From NCBI GenBank assembly GCA_049421205.1, contig JBMSMQ010000009.1, positions 1-35,085 of the forward strand: 35,085 nucleotides of DNA, read 5' to 3'. Every line of letters begins with the position of its first letter. Position 1 is the stretch's first letter. The position numbers were made by a program, and so were the translations under genes. Below, one piece after another: positions 1 through 7,934 of this stretch. This DNA is from JAFMIT01 sp049421205. Its GTDB lineage: Bacteria; Actinomycetota; Actinomycetes; S36-B12; UBA5976. The notes under the pieces are model-generated. The model saw only the letters and a program-made list of their open reading frames with translations. It searched no databases and had not been told where the DNA came from.

Positions 1-620
1 GCAGCACTTGGATATTCACCAATTGCACGTGTGCGAAGTCCCCAACGCGTTCTAAAGAGCATAATCTGTAGTAAAACAACAAAGACAAGTGTTGCTAAGC
101 CGAAGAAACCGCGCTCAAAGAACACAGAACCAATTAAAGGAATGTCGCTCAATATCGGGACTGACCACTTTGGCATCAAAGTGGGCAGTAATTGTCCTTG
201 GGTGTAGTAAAACGATGTAATACCGGCAGCAACGATATTCAACACCACACCTGCGATGATTTGATCCATTTGCCATTTCACAGTGGTCCAGGCAAGAAAT
301 GCACCCATCACGATACCTGTGCCAACACCGAGGAACATTCCAGCGATGAGTGAACCTGTATAAGCGGCACCAAAGAATCCAATAAATGCACTGGTGAGCA
401 TTTGACCTTCAATTCCAATGTTCACGACACCGCTTCTTTCACCAATGATTCCCACCATTGCAGCGAGTACGAGTGGAATTGAGTAGCGCCAGGCGAATCC
501 AAGCATTGATTCCGCACGAATAGCATCAACAAAATAGAACCAATACATTCCGATAATCACAACAACTGATGTGAAAAAAGAAAGTTTGTGATTCATGATG
601 TAACGGAGAATGGCATTCAT
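1..620 (-). CDS. Nucleoside ABC transporter permease 2 (partial, C-terminus off the left edge)
   Basis: I translated this frame by hand: it opens with ATG at 620 and stays open to the window edge (about 206 residues). It begins MNAILRYIMNHKLSFF and contains the family stretch GERSGVVNIGIEGQML, typical of the BPD_transp_2 permeases of BMP-type nucleoside importers (YufQ/NupQ-like). Several hydrophobic helices follow, and the last visible part, RTRWGLRTRAIGEYP, is the cytoplasmic coupling loop that docks on the ATPase. Its start overlaps the stop of permease 1 by one base (TAATG), so the two are translationally coupled and probably form the membrane heterodimer. The C-terminal third is missing only because the window ends. 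Substrate (nucleosides) is inferred from the salvage genes upstream. Confidence 0.9.
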   Translation of the reverse strand, partial: MNAILRYIMNHKLSFFTSVVVIIGMYWFYFVDAIRAESMLGFAWRYSIPLVLAAMVGIIGERSGVVNIGIEGQMLTSAFIGFFGAAYTGSLIAGMFLGVGTGIVMGAFLAWTTVKWQMDQIIAGVVLNIVAAGITSFYYTQGQLLPTLMPKWSVPILSDIPLIGSVFFERGFFGLATLVFVVLLQIMLFRTRWGLRTRAIGEYPSA

Positions 621-1720
621 TATGAACCCCATCCGCTTGTCACATTATCTTGTTTTTGGGCCCTGTCTCTAAACAAAATGTTCGCAAGAACGGGAATTGA
701 GACAAGCAAGAGTGTGATAGCAAGTAAGAGATCGACTACTTCAGGTTTGATACCTGTATCAAATTGCAAGGATGCAGAACCTGCACGGAGCATTGCAACT
801 AAAAGAGCTGCCGGAATTGTTGCAAGTGGATTTGCCCGCGCAAGCAACGCAATCGTGATTCCATCGAATCCAAGTCCTACGTTGAAACCAGATTCATAGC
901 GATGTACGATGCCAAGTGTTTCTATTGCTCCACCAAGACCAGCAAGTCCTCCTGAAAAGACCATTGCTAGGACAGTAAGCCTCGAAATCTTCATACCTGA
1001 GTAGAGAGCTGCGAATTTGTTCTTACCTACAGTATTAAACTGAAAACCTGTAGTGGTGCGATTGAGCATCCAAGCAACGAGAAATGCTAAAAGCACTGCT
1101 CCAATAAATGCCACAGGAATTGACCCAATGTTTCCAAGTCGTGCATTTTCAGCCACTGCAGGAGTTCTAAGGAGCACCTGATCTGGCTCTTGCAGTGGTC
1201 CAGAAATAAAAAATTCAATAAGACCATAGGCAATGGAGTTCAACATAATTGTTGAAATAACTTCATGGACTCCGCGATATGCTTTCAAAAGTCCCGCGAT
1301 TGAAGCCCACATTGCTCCCGCCAAAACGCCAGCCGCGATTGAAGCAGGCAGAATCACGATGGTAGGTAAACCTGCAAGTGAGTAACCAAAGTATGCGGCA
1401 GCAAGTGCGCCAAAAATTAATTGGCCTTGAGCACCGATGTTGAATAGACCTACTCGAAGCGCAATGGATACTGCCATACCAGTGAGGATTAATGGTGTGG
1501 CTTTTTGAAGGGTGCGAAGTAATCCGTCACCTGAAAAGAGAGCCGCTCGAAAAAGGGATTCATATGCATTGAAAGGATTGACACCTTGAAGTGCAATCAA
1601 TATGCCACCGATAGTAAATGCGAGAGTGAGAGCAACAACTGGAACGACAACACCTTGATAGCGAACAGCAACATCCCATGCTCGCCCTAGAACTGATGTG
1701 GGTTTTACCTGTTCACTCAT
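620..1720 (-). CDS. Nucleoside ABC transporter permease 1
   Basis: A 366-residue polytopic membrane protein of the BPD_transp_2 family (YufP/NupP-like). It starts MSEQVKPTSVLGRAWD with a GGGAG ribosome site just upstream. The signature LRVGLFNIGAQGQLIFGALAA is the NIGxEGQ-type motif of ribose/nucleoside importer permeases, and a C-terminal set of helices ends near residue 350. It follows the substrate-binding lipoprotein bmpA after a 66-base gap holding a strong hairpin, and is coupled to permease 2 by a one-base overlap. It should form half of the membrane channel that imports nucleosides. No ATPase gene lies between bmpA and this permease, where related operons often carry it; it may be beyond the left edge. 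Confidence 0.93.
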   Translation of the reverse strand: MSEQVKPTSVLGRAWDVAVRYQGVVVPVVALTLAFTIGGILIALQGVNPFNAYESLFRAALFSGDGLLRTLQKATPLILTGMAVSIALRVGLFNIGAQGQLIFGALAAAYFGYSLAGLPTIVILPASIAAGVLAGAMWASIAGLLKAYRGVHEVISTIMLNSIAYGLIEFFISGPLQEPDQVLLRTPAVAENARLGNIGSIPVAFIGAVLLAFLVAWMLNRTTTGFQFNTVGKNKFAALYSGMKISRLTVLAMVFSGGLAGLGGAIETLGIVHRYESGFNVGLGFDGITIALLARANPLATIPAALLVAMLRAGSASLQFDTGIKPEVVDLLLAITLLLVSIPVLANILFRDRAQKQDNVTSGWGS

Positions 1721-1741
1721 CTGTGACTCCCGTATTGTGGT

Positions 1742-1771
1742 GAGAGCGGGGCTCTAAAGCGCCCCGCTCTC
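1742..1771 (-). other. Intercistronic hairpin between bmpA and the permeases
   Basis: An 11-base perfect inverted repeat: GAGAGCGGGGC at 1742-1752 and GCCCCGCTCTC at 1761-1771, with an 8-base loop. Read on the minus strand, it lies after the bmpA stop and before the permease ribosome site. It is not followed by a T-run, so it is a poor intrinsic terminator. The likely role is to protect the 3' end of the bmpA message, or to lower readthrough, so that the binding protein is made in excess over the permeases, as known for other ABC operons. The structure is seen directly; the role is inferred. Confidence 0.7.
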
Positions 1772-1786
1772 TTGCGTCTTACCTAA

Positions 1787-2815
1787 TTAAAGGGTAACGC
1801 CAGTCGTGATTGAACCGTCTGCAAGACCTGCAACAATATCTGCAACACGTGCCTGAACATCTTCAGGAATCACGGTTGAGAAGTCGTGGTAGTCAGCAAG
1901 ACCGGTCTTACCAACAAAGTTACCACCAGAGATGGAACCATCTTGTACTGCAAGTACAAGACCCTTTGTTCCGTCAGTGATGAGTTTCATTGCTGAGGTA
2001 ATCAAGCAAGGCTGTGCTTGTGGGAGGGTGTTCCACTGATCGGTATCAACACCGACGCAGAAGAGGCTTGATCCCGCACCTTCAGTCTTTGCGATTTCAA
2101 GTAGTGCACCGTTACCAGTGTTACCACCTGCACCGAAGATGACGTCAGCACCCTGAGCGAGTTGCTTCGCAGCTTCTGCGGCACCCCATTCAGGATCGTT
2201 GAAGCCGTTGTCTGCTGGTGGATGGTAAACAGTTGTAACTTCAACAGCATCATTTGCTGCCTTGGCGCCTGCTTCGAAACCCTTTGCAAACATCTGCACT
2301 GGAGGAATCTCTAGACCCAAGACCTGACCCAACTTGTTGGTTTCAGTCATAAGACCTGCGAGGTAACCTGCAGCATAACCTGCCTGATCTTCTGGGAAGA
2401 TCAAACCGGTGAGGTTGTCAATGGTTTCACCCTGGAACTGATCCACACCAATGAAGTGAGTGTTTGGATTTTCGTTCGCAGCGGTAACTGTTGCTTCTGC
2501 CATCAAGAAACCAACGGTGACGATGACGTCGTAGCTCTTGTCGGTGAACTGCTTAATGTTTGCGGCATAATCTTTGCTGTCGAGTGTTTCAACATACTTG
2601 TAGAAACCACCTGCTTCTTCAGCTGCTGCCTTTGCACCTTCATGTGCTGACTGGTTGAATGACTTATCATCAACTTTGCCAGTATCAGTGACAAGACCAA
2701 CACACAAGAACTCTGCTTCAGCGCAACGATCTTCTGGATTGGCTTCAGTGCTACTGCAAGCTGCAAGTGCGAGCATCGAAACTGCTGCAATTGCGAGTAA
2801 ACGCTTTGCAATCAT
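1787..2815 (-). CDS. bmpA: BMP-family nucleoside-binding lipoprotein
   Basis: A 342-residue extracytoplasmic solute-binding protein of the BMP/PnrA family (ABC transporter substrate-binding, nucleoside type). A lipoprotein signal occupies residues 1-20, ending in the lipobox LAAC with Cys20 as the lipid anchor. The mature part has family stretches VTDTGKVDDKSFNQSAHEG near residues 43-61, VGVDQFQGETIDN and ADVIFGAGGNTGNGAL. It should capture nucleosides outside the membrane and pass them to the two permeases next to it. A GAGAGGAG ribosome site lies upstream. It sits between the pyrimidine/purine salvage operon and the permeases, which supports nucleosides rather than sugars as cargo. Confidence 0.93.
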   Translation of the reverse strand: MIAKRLLAIAAVSMLALAACSSTEANPEDRCAEAEFLCVGLVTDTGKVDDKSFNQSAHEGAKAAAEEAGGFYKYVETLDSKDYAANIKQFTDKSYDVIVTVGFLMAEATVTAANENPNTHFIGVDQFQGETIDNLTGLIFPEDQAGYAAGYLAGLMTETNKLGQVLGLEIPPVQMFAKGFEAGAKAANDAVEVTTVYHPPADNGFNDPEWGAAEAAKQLAQGADVIFGAGGNTGNGALLEIAKTEGAGSSLFCVGVDTDQWNTLPQAQPCLITSAMKLITDGTKGLVLAVQDGSISGGNFVGKTGLADYHDFSTVIPEDVQARVADIVAGLADGSITTGVTL

Positions 2816-2963
2816 TTGGGAGTAACTCCTCTCGAATTTCCTTATCGGAAATGTGGTTGAACGCCAGAGTTTGTCTTTTCGGACATTCCCTTTTGGCTAG
2901 GCAGAGAGTACCGAAATGAACCCACAACTTATGCACTGTGGTGGTGAGTTTTTCGTTTCGTTG
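2816..2963 (-). promoter_or_regulatory. Probable promoter/leader region of bmpA with a small inverted repeat
   Basis: A 148-base gap between deoA and bmpA, long for this compact window, so bmpA probably has its own promoter here. I could not fix a convincing -35/-10 pair. ATTTCC at 2836-2841 and GGAAAT at 2847-2852 form a 6-base inverted repeat with a 5-base loop just upstream of the ribosome site; it could be an operator or a leader hairpin. The ribosome site itself sits within GGAGTTACTCC. No ORF worth calling is present. Confidence 0.4.
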
Positions 2964-4250
2964 TCAGCCTGTTATTTTGTCGATAATCAAAGGACGCACA
3001 TTGGCCACTTCAGTACCAATAGTCACAGCAGTAACACAATGTTCACTTGCTTCTGCAACTTTGTGCTCATCATCTGTGTAGATATCGAAAAGAAGATCTC
3101 CAGCATTTACTTGGTCTCCTTCTTTCTTATGCCACCGTACGCCTGCCCCGGGGAAGACTGCATCTTCTTTCCGTGCGCGTCCCGCTCCTAATTTCCAGGC
3201 AGCAACTCCAATGTCATATGCATCAAGTCGTGTAACGACACCTGAAGTTTCAGCAAAAATCTGTGCGTGATGTTTCGCAATTGGTAATTTGGCATCTGGA
3301 TTTCCACCTTGTGCTTCTACCATTTTTTTCCACACTTCAAATGCTTTTCCTGAATCTAAAACTTTTTCTGGATTGTGTTCTGATTTTGAAATATCAATTC
3401 CAGCAAGTACCAACATTTCTTCTGCAAGTCTCAAGGTAAGTTCTCGAATGTCACTGGGTCCTTTTCCTTGAAGTACTTCGATAGATTCTTCGACTTCAAG
3501 TGCATTGCCGGCAGCAAAACCAAGTGGTGTGTCCATCTGGGTAAGCAGCGCAACTGTTTTTACTCCTGCGAGATTTCCAATACTCACCATCGTTGTTGCA
3601 AGTTCGCGTGCTCGGGCTTCATCTTTCATAAAAGCACCAGATCCCACCTTTACATCGAGTACTAGTGCTTTTGTTCCTTCTGCAATCTTTTTACTCATAA
3701 TTGAAGATGAGATCAGTGGGATTGACTCAATACAGCCAACTACATCACGAAGTGCATAGAGTTTCTTATCAGCAGGAGCCAACTTGTCTCCTGCTGCACA
3801 AATCACAACCCCAATTTCTTCAAGCTGACGAACCATCGCATCATTTGATAGTTTCATATTCCAGCCAGGAATGGACTCCATTTTGTCGAGTGTTCCTCCG
3901 GTAATCCCAAGACCTCGACCTGAGAGTTGTGGCACTGCAGCACCACACGCGGCCACAAGCGGACAGAGTGGCAATGAAATCTTGTCACCGACTCCACCAG
4001 TGGAGTGTTTATCAACAGTTGGGCGCGACAAACTCGATAAATCAATCCGCTCACCTGAATTAATCATTGCGTTTGTCCAGATATCAAGTTCAACTGGTGT
4101 CATCCCTCGCCAAAATATCGCCATCAAGAGCGATGCCATTTGTTCATCAGGGATTCGCTCATTGGTATAGGCGTCAATTACCCATTCAATTTGTTCTCGA
4201 GAAAGTTCAAGACCATCTCGTTTTGCAATGATAACTTCAACTGCGTGCAT
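2964..4250 (-). CDS. deoA: Thymidine / pyrimidine-nucleoside phosphorylase
   Basis: A 428-residue member of the nucleoside phosphorylase II family, full length. It splits thymidine, deoxyuridine or uridine with phosphate to give the base and (deoxy)ribose 1-phosphate. The family signature SGRGLGITGGTLDKMESIPG is intact, as are the phosphate-loop region KHSTGGVGDKISLPL and the KKIAEGTKALVLDVKVGSG stretch. The C-terminal domain ends with the barrel-sandwich part VRWHKKEGDQVNAGDLLF. It is last in a tight run from cdd, three bases after the SDR gene. Deamination by Cdd followed by this step is the standard pyrimidine nucleoside salvage route, and the transporter genes just downstream fit. Whether it prefers thymidine (deoA) or is broad (pdp) cannot be told from sequence alone. 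Confidence 0.93.
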   Translation of the reverse strand: MHAVEVIIAKRDGLELSREQIEWVIDAYTNERIPDEQMASLLMAIFWRGMTPVELDIWTNAMINSGERIDLSSLSRPTVDKHSTGGVGDKISLPLCPLVAACGAAVPQLSGRGLGITGGTLDKMESIPGWNMKLSNDAMVRQLEEIGVVICAAGDKLAPADKKLYALRDVVGCIESIPLISSSIMSKKIAEGTKALVLDVKVGSGAFMKDEARARELATTMVSIGNLAGVKTVALLTQMDTPLGFAAGNALEVEESIEVLQGKGPSDIRELTLRLAEEMLVLAGIDISKSEHNPEKVLDSGKAFEVWKKMVEAQGGNPDAKLPIAKHHAQIFAETSGVVTRLDAYDIGVAAWKLGAGRARKEDAVFPGAGVRWHKKEGDQVNAGDLLFDIYTDDEHKVAEASEHCVTAVTIGTEVANVRPLIIDKITG

Positions 4251-4253
4251 ATC

Positions 4254-5006
4254 TCACCATCCTGGGTGTGCTGACCATCCAGCATCAACTGGGAGTGTAA
4301 CTCCTGTGATTGCTGATGCATCCTCTGATGCTAAAAATCGGATTACTTTCGCAACTTCATTCGCTTCGACAAGTCGGTGAAGGGCCGTGTGTTCACGGTA
4401 ACTATCAACACCTGATTTCCAATCTGTTTCCAGTCCTTCACGATTGATAAGCCCTGGTGCCACTCCAACGACGCGGATATTCTTTTTGCCAAGTTGATAT
4501 GCAGCGGCAGTCACAAGATGATGAAGTGCTGCTTTGAAAACTCCATAGGGTGCGTGATTGATATTTGGTCGTATTCCTTCAATACTTCCCACTATCACAA
4601 TCACAGGGTTAGATCTCGTTTGCATAAAGTCAGCAAGCGTTTTGAGCAATACTGCAGTGTGGCGTAGCGAGTTCACATACATTGCATCCCAGTCAACTGC
4701 AGTTAAATCATTCCAAGCAGTGAGTTCTTGACTCGATGCATTGAGCACTGCAATATCAAGGCCACCAAATTCAGTCTCAAGAATCTGGGTCACACTCTTT
4801 GAAAGCCCATCAATGTCTTCAAAATCGAAGTTTGCTTCAATTGAGATTCCTTTGACACCTTGGGATCTCACTTCTTCAACGAGAAGATCAATACCTGAAT
4901 CGCTTCGATACTGCATCGCAACATCGTGCTGCGTTTTCGCAAATTCAAGTGAGAGTGCTCTACCAAGGGTTCCGGTAGCACCTGTAATCAACACTGATTT
5001 TCGCAT
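4254..5006 (-). CDS. Short-chain dehydrogenase/reductase (SDR), substrate unknown
   Basis: A 250-residue classical SDR with a Rossmann fold. The nucleotide-binding motif TGATGTLG is at residues 8-15, and the catalytic set is Ser141 (VIVGSIEG), Tyr154 and Lys158 (YGVFKAA). The C-terminal part has VAPGLI and ITGVTLPVDAGWS, as in FabG-type reductases. Gln32-Tyr33-Arg34 follow the second strand, and an Arg there often goes with NADP(H). It abuts the cupin gene upstream with no gap and is 3 bases from deoA downstream, so it is co-transcribed with the nucleoside salvage genes. A reductase acting on a sugar or base product is possible, but the substrate is not recognisable. Confidence 0.88.
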   Translation of the reverse strand: MRKSVLITGATGTLGRALSLEFAKTQHDVAMQYRSDSGIDLLVEEVRSQGVKGISIEANFDFEDIDGLSKSVTQILETEFGGLDIAVLNASSQELTAWNDLTAVDWDAMYVNSLRHTAVLLKTLADFMQTRSNPVIVIVGSIEGIRPNINHAPYGVFKAALHHLVTAAAYQLGKKNIRVVGVAPGLINREGLETDWKSGVDSYREHTALHRLVEANEVAKVIRFLASEDASAITGVTLPVDAGWSAHPGW

Positions 5007-5468
5007 CTAGTTCACTCTCGTCAGTTCAGTAATCAAGTCTGCTACTTCTGGATAGAGAGCACAAAGTTCATCGCGCTTGCCAAGTTCAAAAAGTTCATAT
5101 TCGAAGGCTGGAGCACACCAACAGGAAATGAGTGTCCATTCACCCAGAGTCTTCGCTCCTTGCCAGATACCAATTCCAACAAGTGCCTGAGAATTTTCCC
5201 GATCAAGAAGAATCTTCTCACTTCTCCCAGGATGAAGTTGCAGCATTTCAAGAGGAGCGCCAGCAAGCCACTGCCACCCTTCTGTGAGATTGAGTTTGTG
5301 TATTGCTGAAAATCCGTCTGGTTCCGAAGTAATGAGTGCCAGGATTGAATTCATCTCTGAGTTGCGGGTTCCTGCTGCCCAAAATGCACCTTCATCTGTA
5401 ATTGGCTGCATCTCAAAAAGTGATTTCACTTCTTGCATACTGAGGGATTCAAGTTCACTAAAACTCAT
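5007..5468 (-). CDS. DUF985 cupin-fold protein
   Basis: A 153-residue single-domain protein of the DUF985 (Cupin_5) family. Visible family features are LFEMQPITDEGAFW near the N-terminus, the paired strands SAIHKLNLTEGWQWLAGAPL, and the C-terminal TLISCWCAPAFEYELFELG. Members are small beta-barrels, some annotated as epimerase-like sugar-binding proteins, with no settled reaction. Several residues that in related cupins bind metal are replaced (for example LNLTEGWQW, where a His is common), so catalytic activity is doubtful. It overlaps the amidohydrolase stop by 4 bases and touches the SDR start, so it belongs to the salvage operon. Role unknown; handling of a sugar phosphate released by the phosphorylases is a guess. 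Confidence 0.8.
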   Translation of the reverse strand: MSFSELESLSMQEVKSLFEMQPITDEGAFWAAGTRNSEMNSILALITSEPDGFSAIHKLNLTEGWQWLAGAPLEMLQLHPGRSEKILLDRENSQALVGIGIWQGAKTLGEWTLISCWCAPAFEYELFELGKRDELCALYPEVADLITELTRVN

Positions 5469-6787
5469 GCAATAGCTTTCCTGACCCGATTACCTACTTC
5501 TTCAACATCAGCAAGTAACTTCTCAGTATCAACATTCACTATGTCGCCATTTTTGACAAGGACTTTTCCATCGACAATGACATCTGTCACATCACCTTTT
5601 CCGACAGCATAGAGAACTAATGCATTGATGTCGTAGATCGGTGCAAGATGGGGTTTATCAAGATCGATCAAAATGAGATCGGCAAATTTACCAATTTCAA
5701 CACTTCCGATGTGCTTATCCATACCAAGTGCTTTTGCCCCATTGATGGTAGCCGCCCGAATAATGTCCACTGATGGCGCAGTTTGCGCCGAAGCAGATGT
5801 GAGCTTTGCGAGCATTGCCGATAGACGCATTGCTGTGAACATATCAAGATCATTACTTGTGCTGCACCCATCAGTACCGATACCAAGTTGAATGCCCACA
5901 TCCCTATAGGTCTGATATCGAAGTGCACCTGATGCCAATTTCAAATTGGAACCAGGACAATGTGCAATCGTGATATGTGGTTTTGCTGCAAATAAAAAGT
6001 CGTCATCCGTTAAGTGAACGCCATGTCCAAAAACAATTGGGAAGTCACCTTTCAATGCTCCGGCATCTTCCAAAATTCTCGTTGGTGTTTTTCCAATTCG
6101 AGAAAGCACATCCTCGTTTTCTGCAGCATTTTCACTTACGTGAACAGTCATAAGCGGATTGCTCCACGACTTGGTGATTGCGACTAAATCACTAAGGTGT
6201 GATTCAGAGACGGTGTAGGTGCCGTGTGGACACATCACCGTTGGTATTGCTGGTCCGCCAATATCGTTCTTTACCTTCTCCCAGCGATCTGCTTCGGTTA
6301 GTCGCTCGTCCCAGGTTTTGTTATCAGGACCTGGAAAATCTAAGAATGTGGGTCCACCAACATGACGAATACCAACGTTACTTGCACCACGGTGTGCAGA
6401 TTCGTGGTGAAAATACATATCGAGTTGAGTCGTTGTTCCAGAAAGCAGTGACTCCACTGCAGCGTGAGTAGATCCAAGCATCACAGTGTCAGGATCCATC
6501 ACAGCACCTTCTGCTGCCCAAACGATTTTCAAGAAATCCTGAAGATCTACATCTTCTGAAACTCCTCGCAATAATCCCATTGGTGTGTGAGTGTGAAGGT
6601 TCACGAGTCCTGGCATTAGGAGTTTTCGTTTCCCATCAATTCGCTCTACATCAGCACTGACTTGTATATCAGCGCCAATCTCAGTGATCACTCCATCAAC
6701 AATGAGTACTGAGACATTGCGAAGAATCTCATTTTGTTCATTTACCGTGATGAGATAGTCAACATGTTCAATCAAGATAGATGTCAT
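5465..6787 (-). CDS. 5'-methylthioadenosine / S-adenosylhomocysteine deaminase-type amidohydrolase
   Basis: A 440-residue amidohydrolase of the MTA/SAH deaminase (TrzA/AtzA-like) family, usual length. The metal site is complete: His65 and His67 (NLHTH), His216 (MTVHVSEN) with Glu219 nearby, His255/His258 (GHGVHL) and Asp306 (GIGTDGCSTSND). The reaction is hydrolytic loss of ammonia from the adenine ring of MTA or SAH (some members act on adenosine), giving methylthioinosine or SIH. It overlaps the phosphorylase gene upstream and the cupin gene downstream by 4 bases each. The pairing with a phosphorylase of 6-oxopurine type argues for an MTA to MTI to hypoxanthine route. Guanine deaminase or chlorohydrolase activity is less likely in this context. 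Confidence 0.88.
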   Translation of the reverse strand: MTSILIEHVDYLITVNEQNEILRNVSVLIVDGVITEIGADIQVSADVERIDGKRKLLMPGLVNLHTHTPMGLLRGVSEDVDLQDFLKIVWAAEGAVMDPDTVMLGSTHAAVESLLSGTTTQLDMYFHHESAHRGASNVGIRHVGGPTFLDFPGPDNKTWDERLTEADRWEKVKNDIGGPAIPTVMCPHGTYTVSESHLSDLVAITKSWSNPLMTVHVSENAAENEDVLSRIGKTPTRILEDAGALKGDFPIVFGHGVHLTDDDFLFAAKPHITIAHCPGSNLKLASGALRYQTYRDVGIQLGIGTDGCSTSNDLDMFTAMRLSAMLAKLTSASAQTAPSVDIIRAATINGAKALGMDKHIGSVEIGKFADLILIDLDKPHLAPIYDINALVLYAVGKGDVTDVIVDGKVLVKNGDIVNVDTEKLLADVEEVGNRVRKAIA

Positions 6788-7524
6788 TGATACTCTTTCA
6801 CGAATTCTTCAAGCACTTTTAAGACATCATTGCTACCAAGTGAAAGCACGCGGCCCAGTTCCTCCATAGAGATTGGTTCATCGCCAAGCCCAGCGGCTGG
6901 ATTCACTACAAGTGAGATTGCTGCGTATCGAAGACCAATTTCTTTCGCAAGTGTGACCTCTGGTACACCTGTCATTCCAACAACATCTGCTCCCAGGATT
7001 TGGCACATTTTTATTTCGGCTGGTGTTTCAAAACGAGGACCCTCAAAACAGGCATACACGCCGCCATCTTTCATCTTCACATTCGCTCGCGTCGCAGCTG
7101 AGAGAAGTTGGCGTCGAATTTCTGGATGGTAAGCATCCATAACATCGGTATGAACTACACCTTCAGGTGTCGTTCCATCAAAAAATGTCACTGCACGAGT
7201 TTTCGTAAAATCAAGAAAGTCACTCAGACAAAGAAGGGATCCTGGAATGAGATCCTCAGTTACTCCACCGACCACGTTGATCGCAACTACATCCTCTGCA
7301 CCCAGATCTTTCAATGCTTTGATATTTGCTCGGTAGTTCACAAGATGTGGTGGTGTTGAATGGCCACTTCCGTGGCGGGTAAGAAAGATGACTTCAACTC
7401 CGTGCCAGGTGCCTTGGGTGAACTTTGCAGTTCCGAACGCCGTTTCAACAGTGTGGTCGTGGGCGTTTTCTAAGGTAGCAAGTGAATAGAACCCAGTGCC
7501 TGCAATGATGCCAAGTGGTGCCAT
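6784..7524 (-). CDS. MTA/MTI phosphorylase, likely 5'-methylthioinosine phosphorylase
   Basis: A 246-residue PNP/MTAP-family (trimeric) phosphorylase. Recognisable parts are GIIAGTGFY at the phosphate site, FLTRHGSGHSTPPH near residue 50-60, AINVVGGVTEDL, and the base-binding loop YACFEGPRFETPAEI. At the position that discriminates the purine 6-substituent it has Asn208 (SLVVNPAAG). In the family, Asn goes with 6-oxopurines (PNP, MTI phosphorylase) and Asp with adenine-type substrates (MTAP). Together with the overlapping deaminase gene this suggests phosphorolysis of methylthioinosine to hypoxanthine and methylthioribose 1-phosphate. General inosine/guanosine phosphorolysis remains possible. 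Starts ATG with the cdd stop 5 bases upstream. Confidence 0.88.
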   Translation of the reverse strand: MAPLGIIAGTGFYSLATLENAHDHTVETAFGTAKFTQGTWHGVEVIFLTRHGSGHSTPPHLVNYRANIKALKDLGAEDVVAINVVGGVTEDLIPGSLLCLSDFLDFTKTRAVTFFDGTTPEGVVHTDVMDAYHPEIRRQLLSAATRANVKMKDGGVYACFEGPRFETPAEIKMCQILGADVVGMTGVPEVTLAKEIGLRYAAISLVVNPAAGLGDEPISMEELGRVLSLGSNDVLKVLEEFVKEYQ

Positions 7525-7529
7525 ATCGC

Positions 7530-7928
7530 CTACTTCAAGAAATCTGGACCGAAGGCACCTGGAAGGATTTCTGCCATCGTGCGAATGGTTCCGTTATCCC
7601 AAATGAGTAACTCAGGTCCACCGTGTTCATAGAGAAGCTGCCGACACCTGCCACAGGGAGTGAGGGAATTACCCTCCCCATCAACACAGGCAAATGCAAC
7701 GATTTTGCCCCCACCTTGCATCGCGAGCGCAGATACAAGCCCACATTCCGCACAGAGGGTGAGCCCATACGATGCATTTTCAACATTACAACCGCTGACA
7801 ATCGCGCCCGATTCAGTTAAGGCTGCTGCCCCTACTGGGTATTTGGAGTAAGGAACATAGGCCAACATCATTACACGCTTGGCCTCGGTAATGAGTTCTT
7901 GCCAAATCGCGTCAGTTATTTCCTTCAC
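7530..7928 (-). CDS. cdd: Cytidine deaminase
   Basis: A 132-residue homotetramer-type cytidine deaminase. Zinc ligands are Cys59 (in TLCAE, with catalytic Glu61), Cys92 and Cys95 (PCGRC), the three-Cys pattern of the short bacterial enzymes. The substrate loop GCNVENASYG is intact. It converts cytidine and deoxycytidine to uridine and deoxyuridine, the substrates of the phosphorylase downstream in the same run. The start is GTG at 7928, with TAGGCT six bases upstream and no ribosome site, so the message is probably leaderless. It is the first gene of the cdd-phosphorylase-amidohydrolase-cupin-SDR-deoA unit, divergent from sdhCDAB. Confidence 0.95.
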   Translation of the reverse strand: MKEITDAIWQELITEAKRVMMLAYVPYSKYPVGAAALTESGAIVSGCNVENASYGLTLCAECGLVSALAMQGGGKIVAFACVDGEGNSLTPCGRCRQLLYEHGGPELLIWDNGTIRTMAEILPGAFGPDFLK

Positions 7929-7934
7929 ACATCT

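Noticed and set aside
2822..2832. GGAGTTACTCC around the bmpA ribosome site as a sequestering hairpin
   Set aside because: The five-base arms would leave a one-base loop, which cannot fold; a three-base stem would be too weak.
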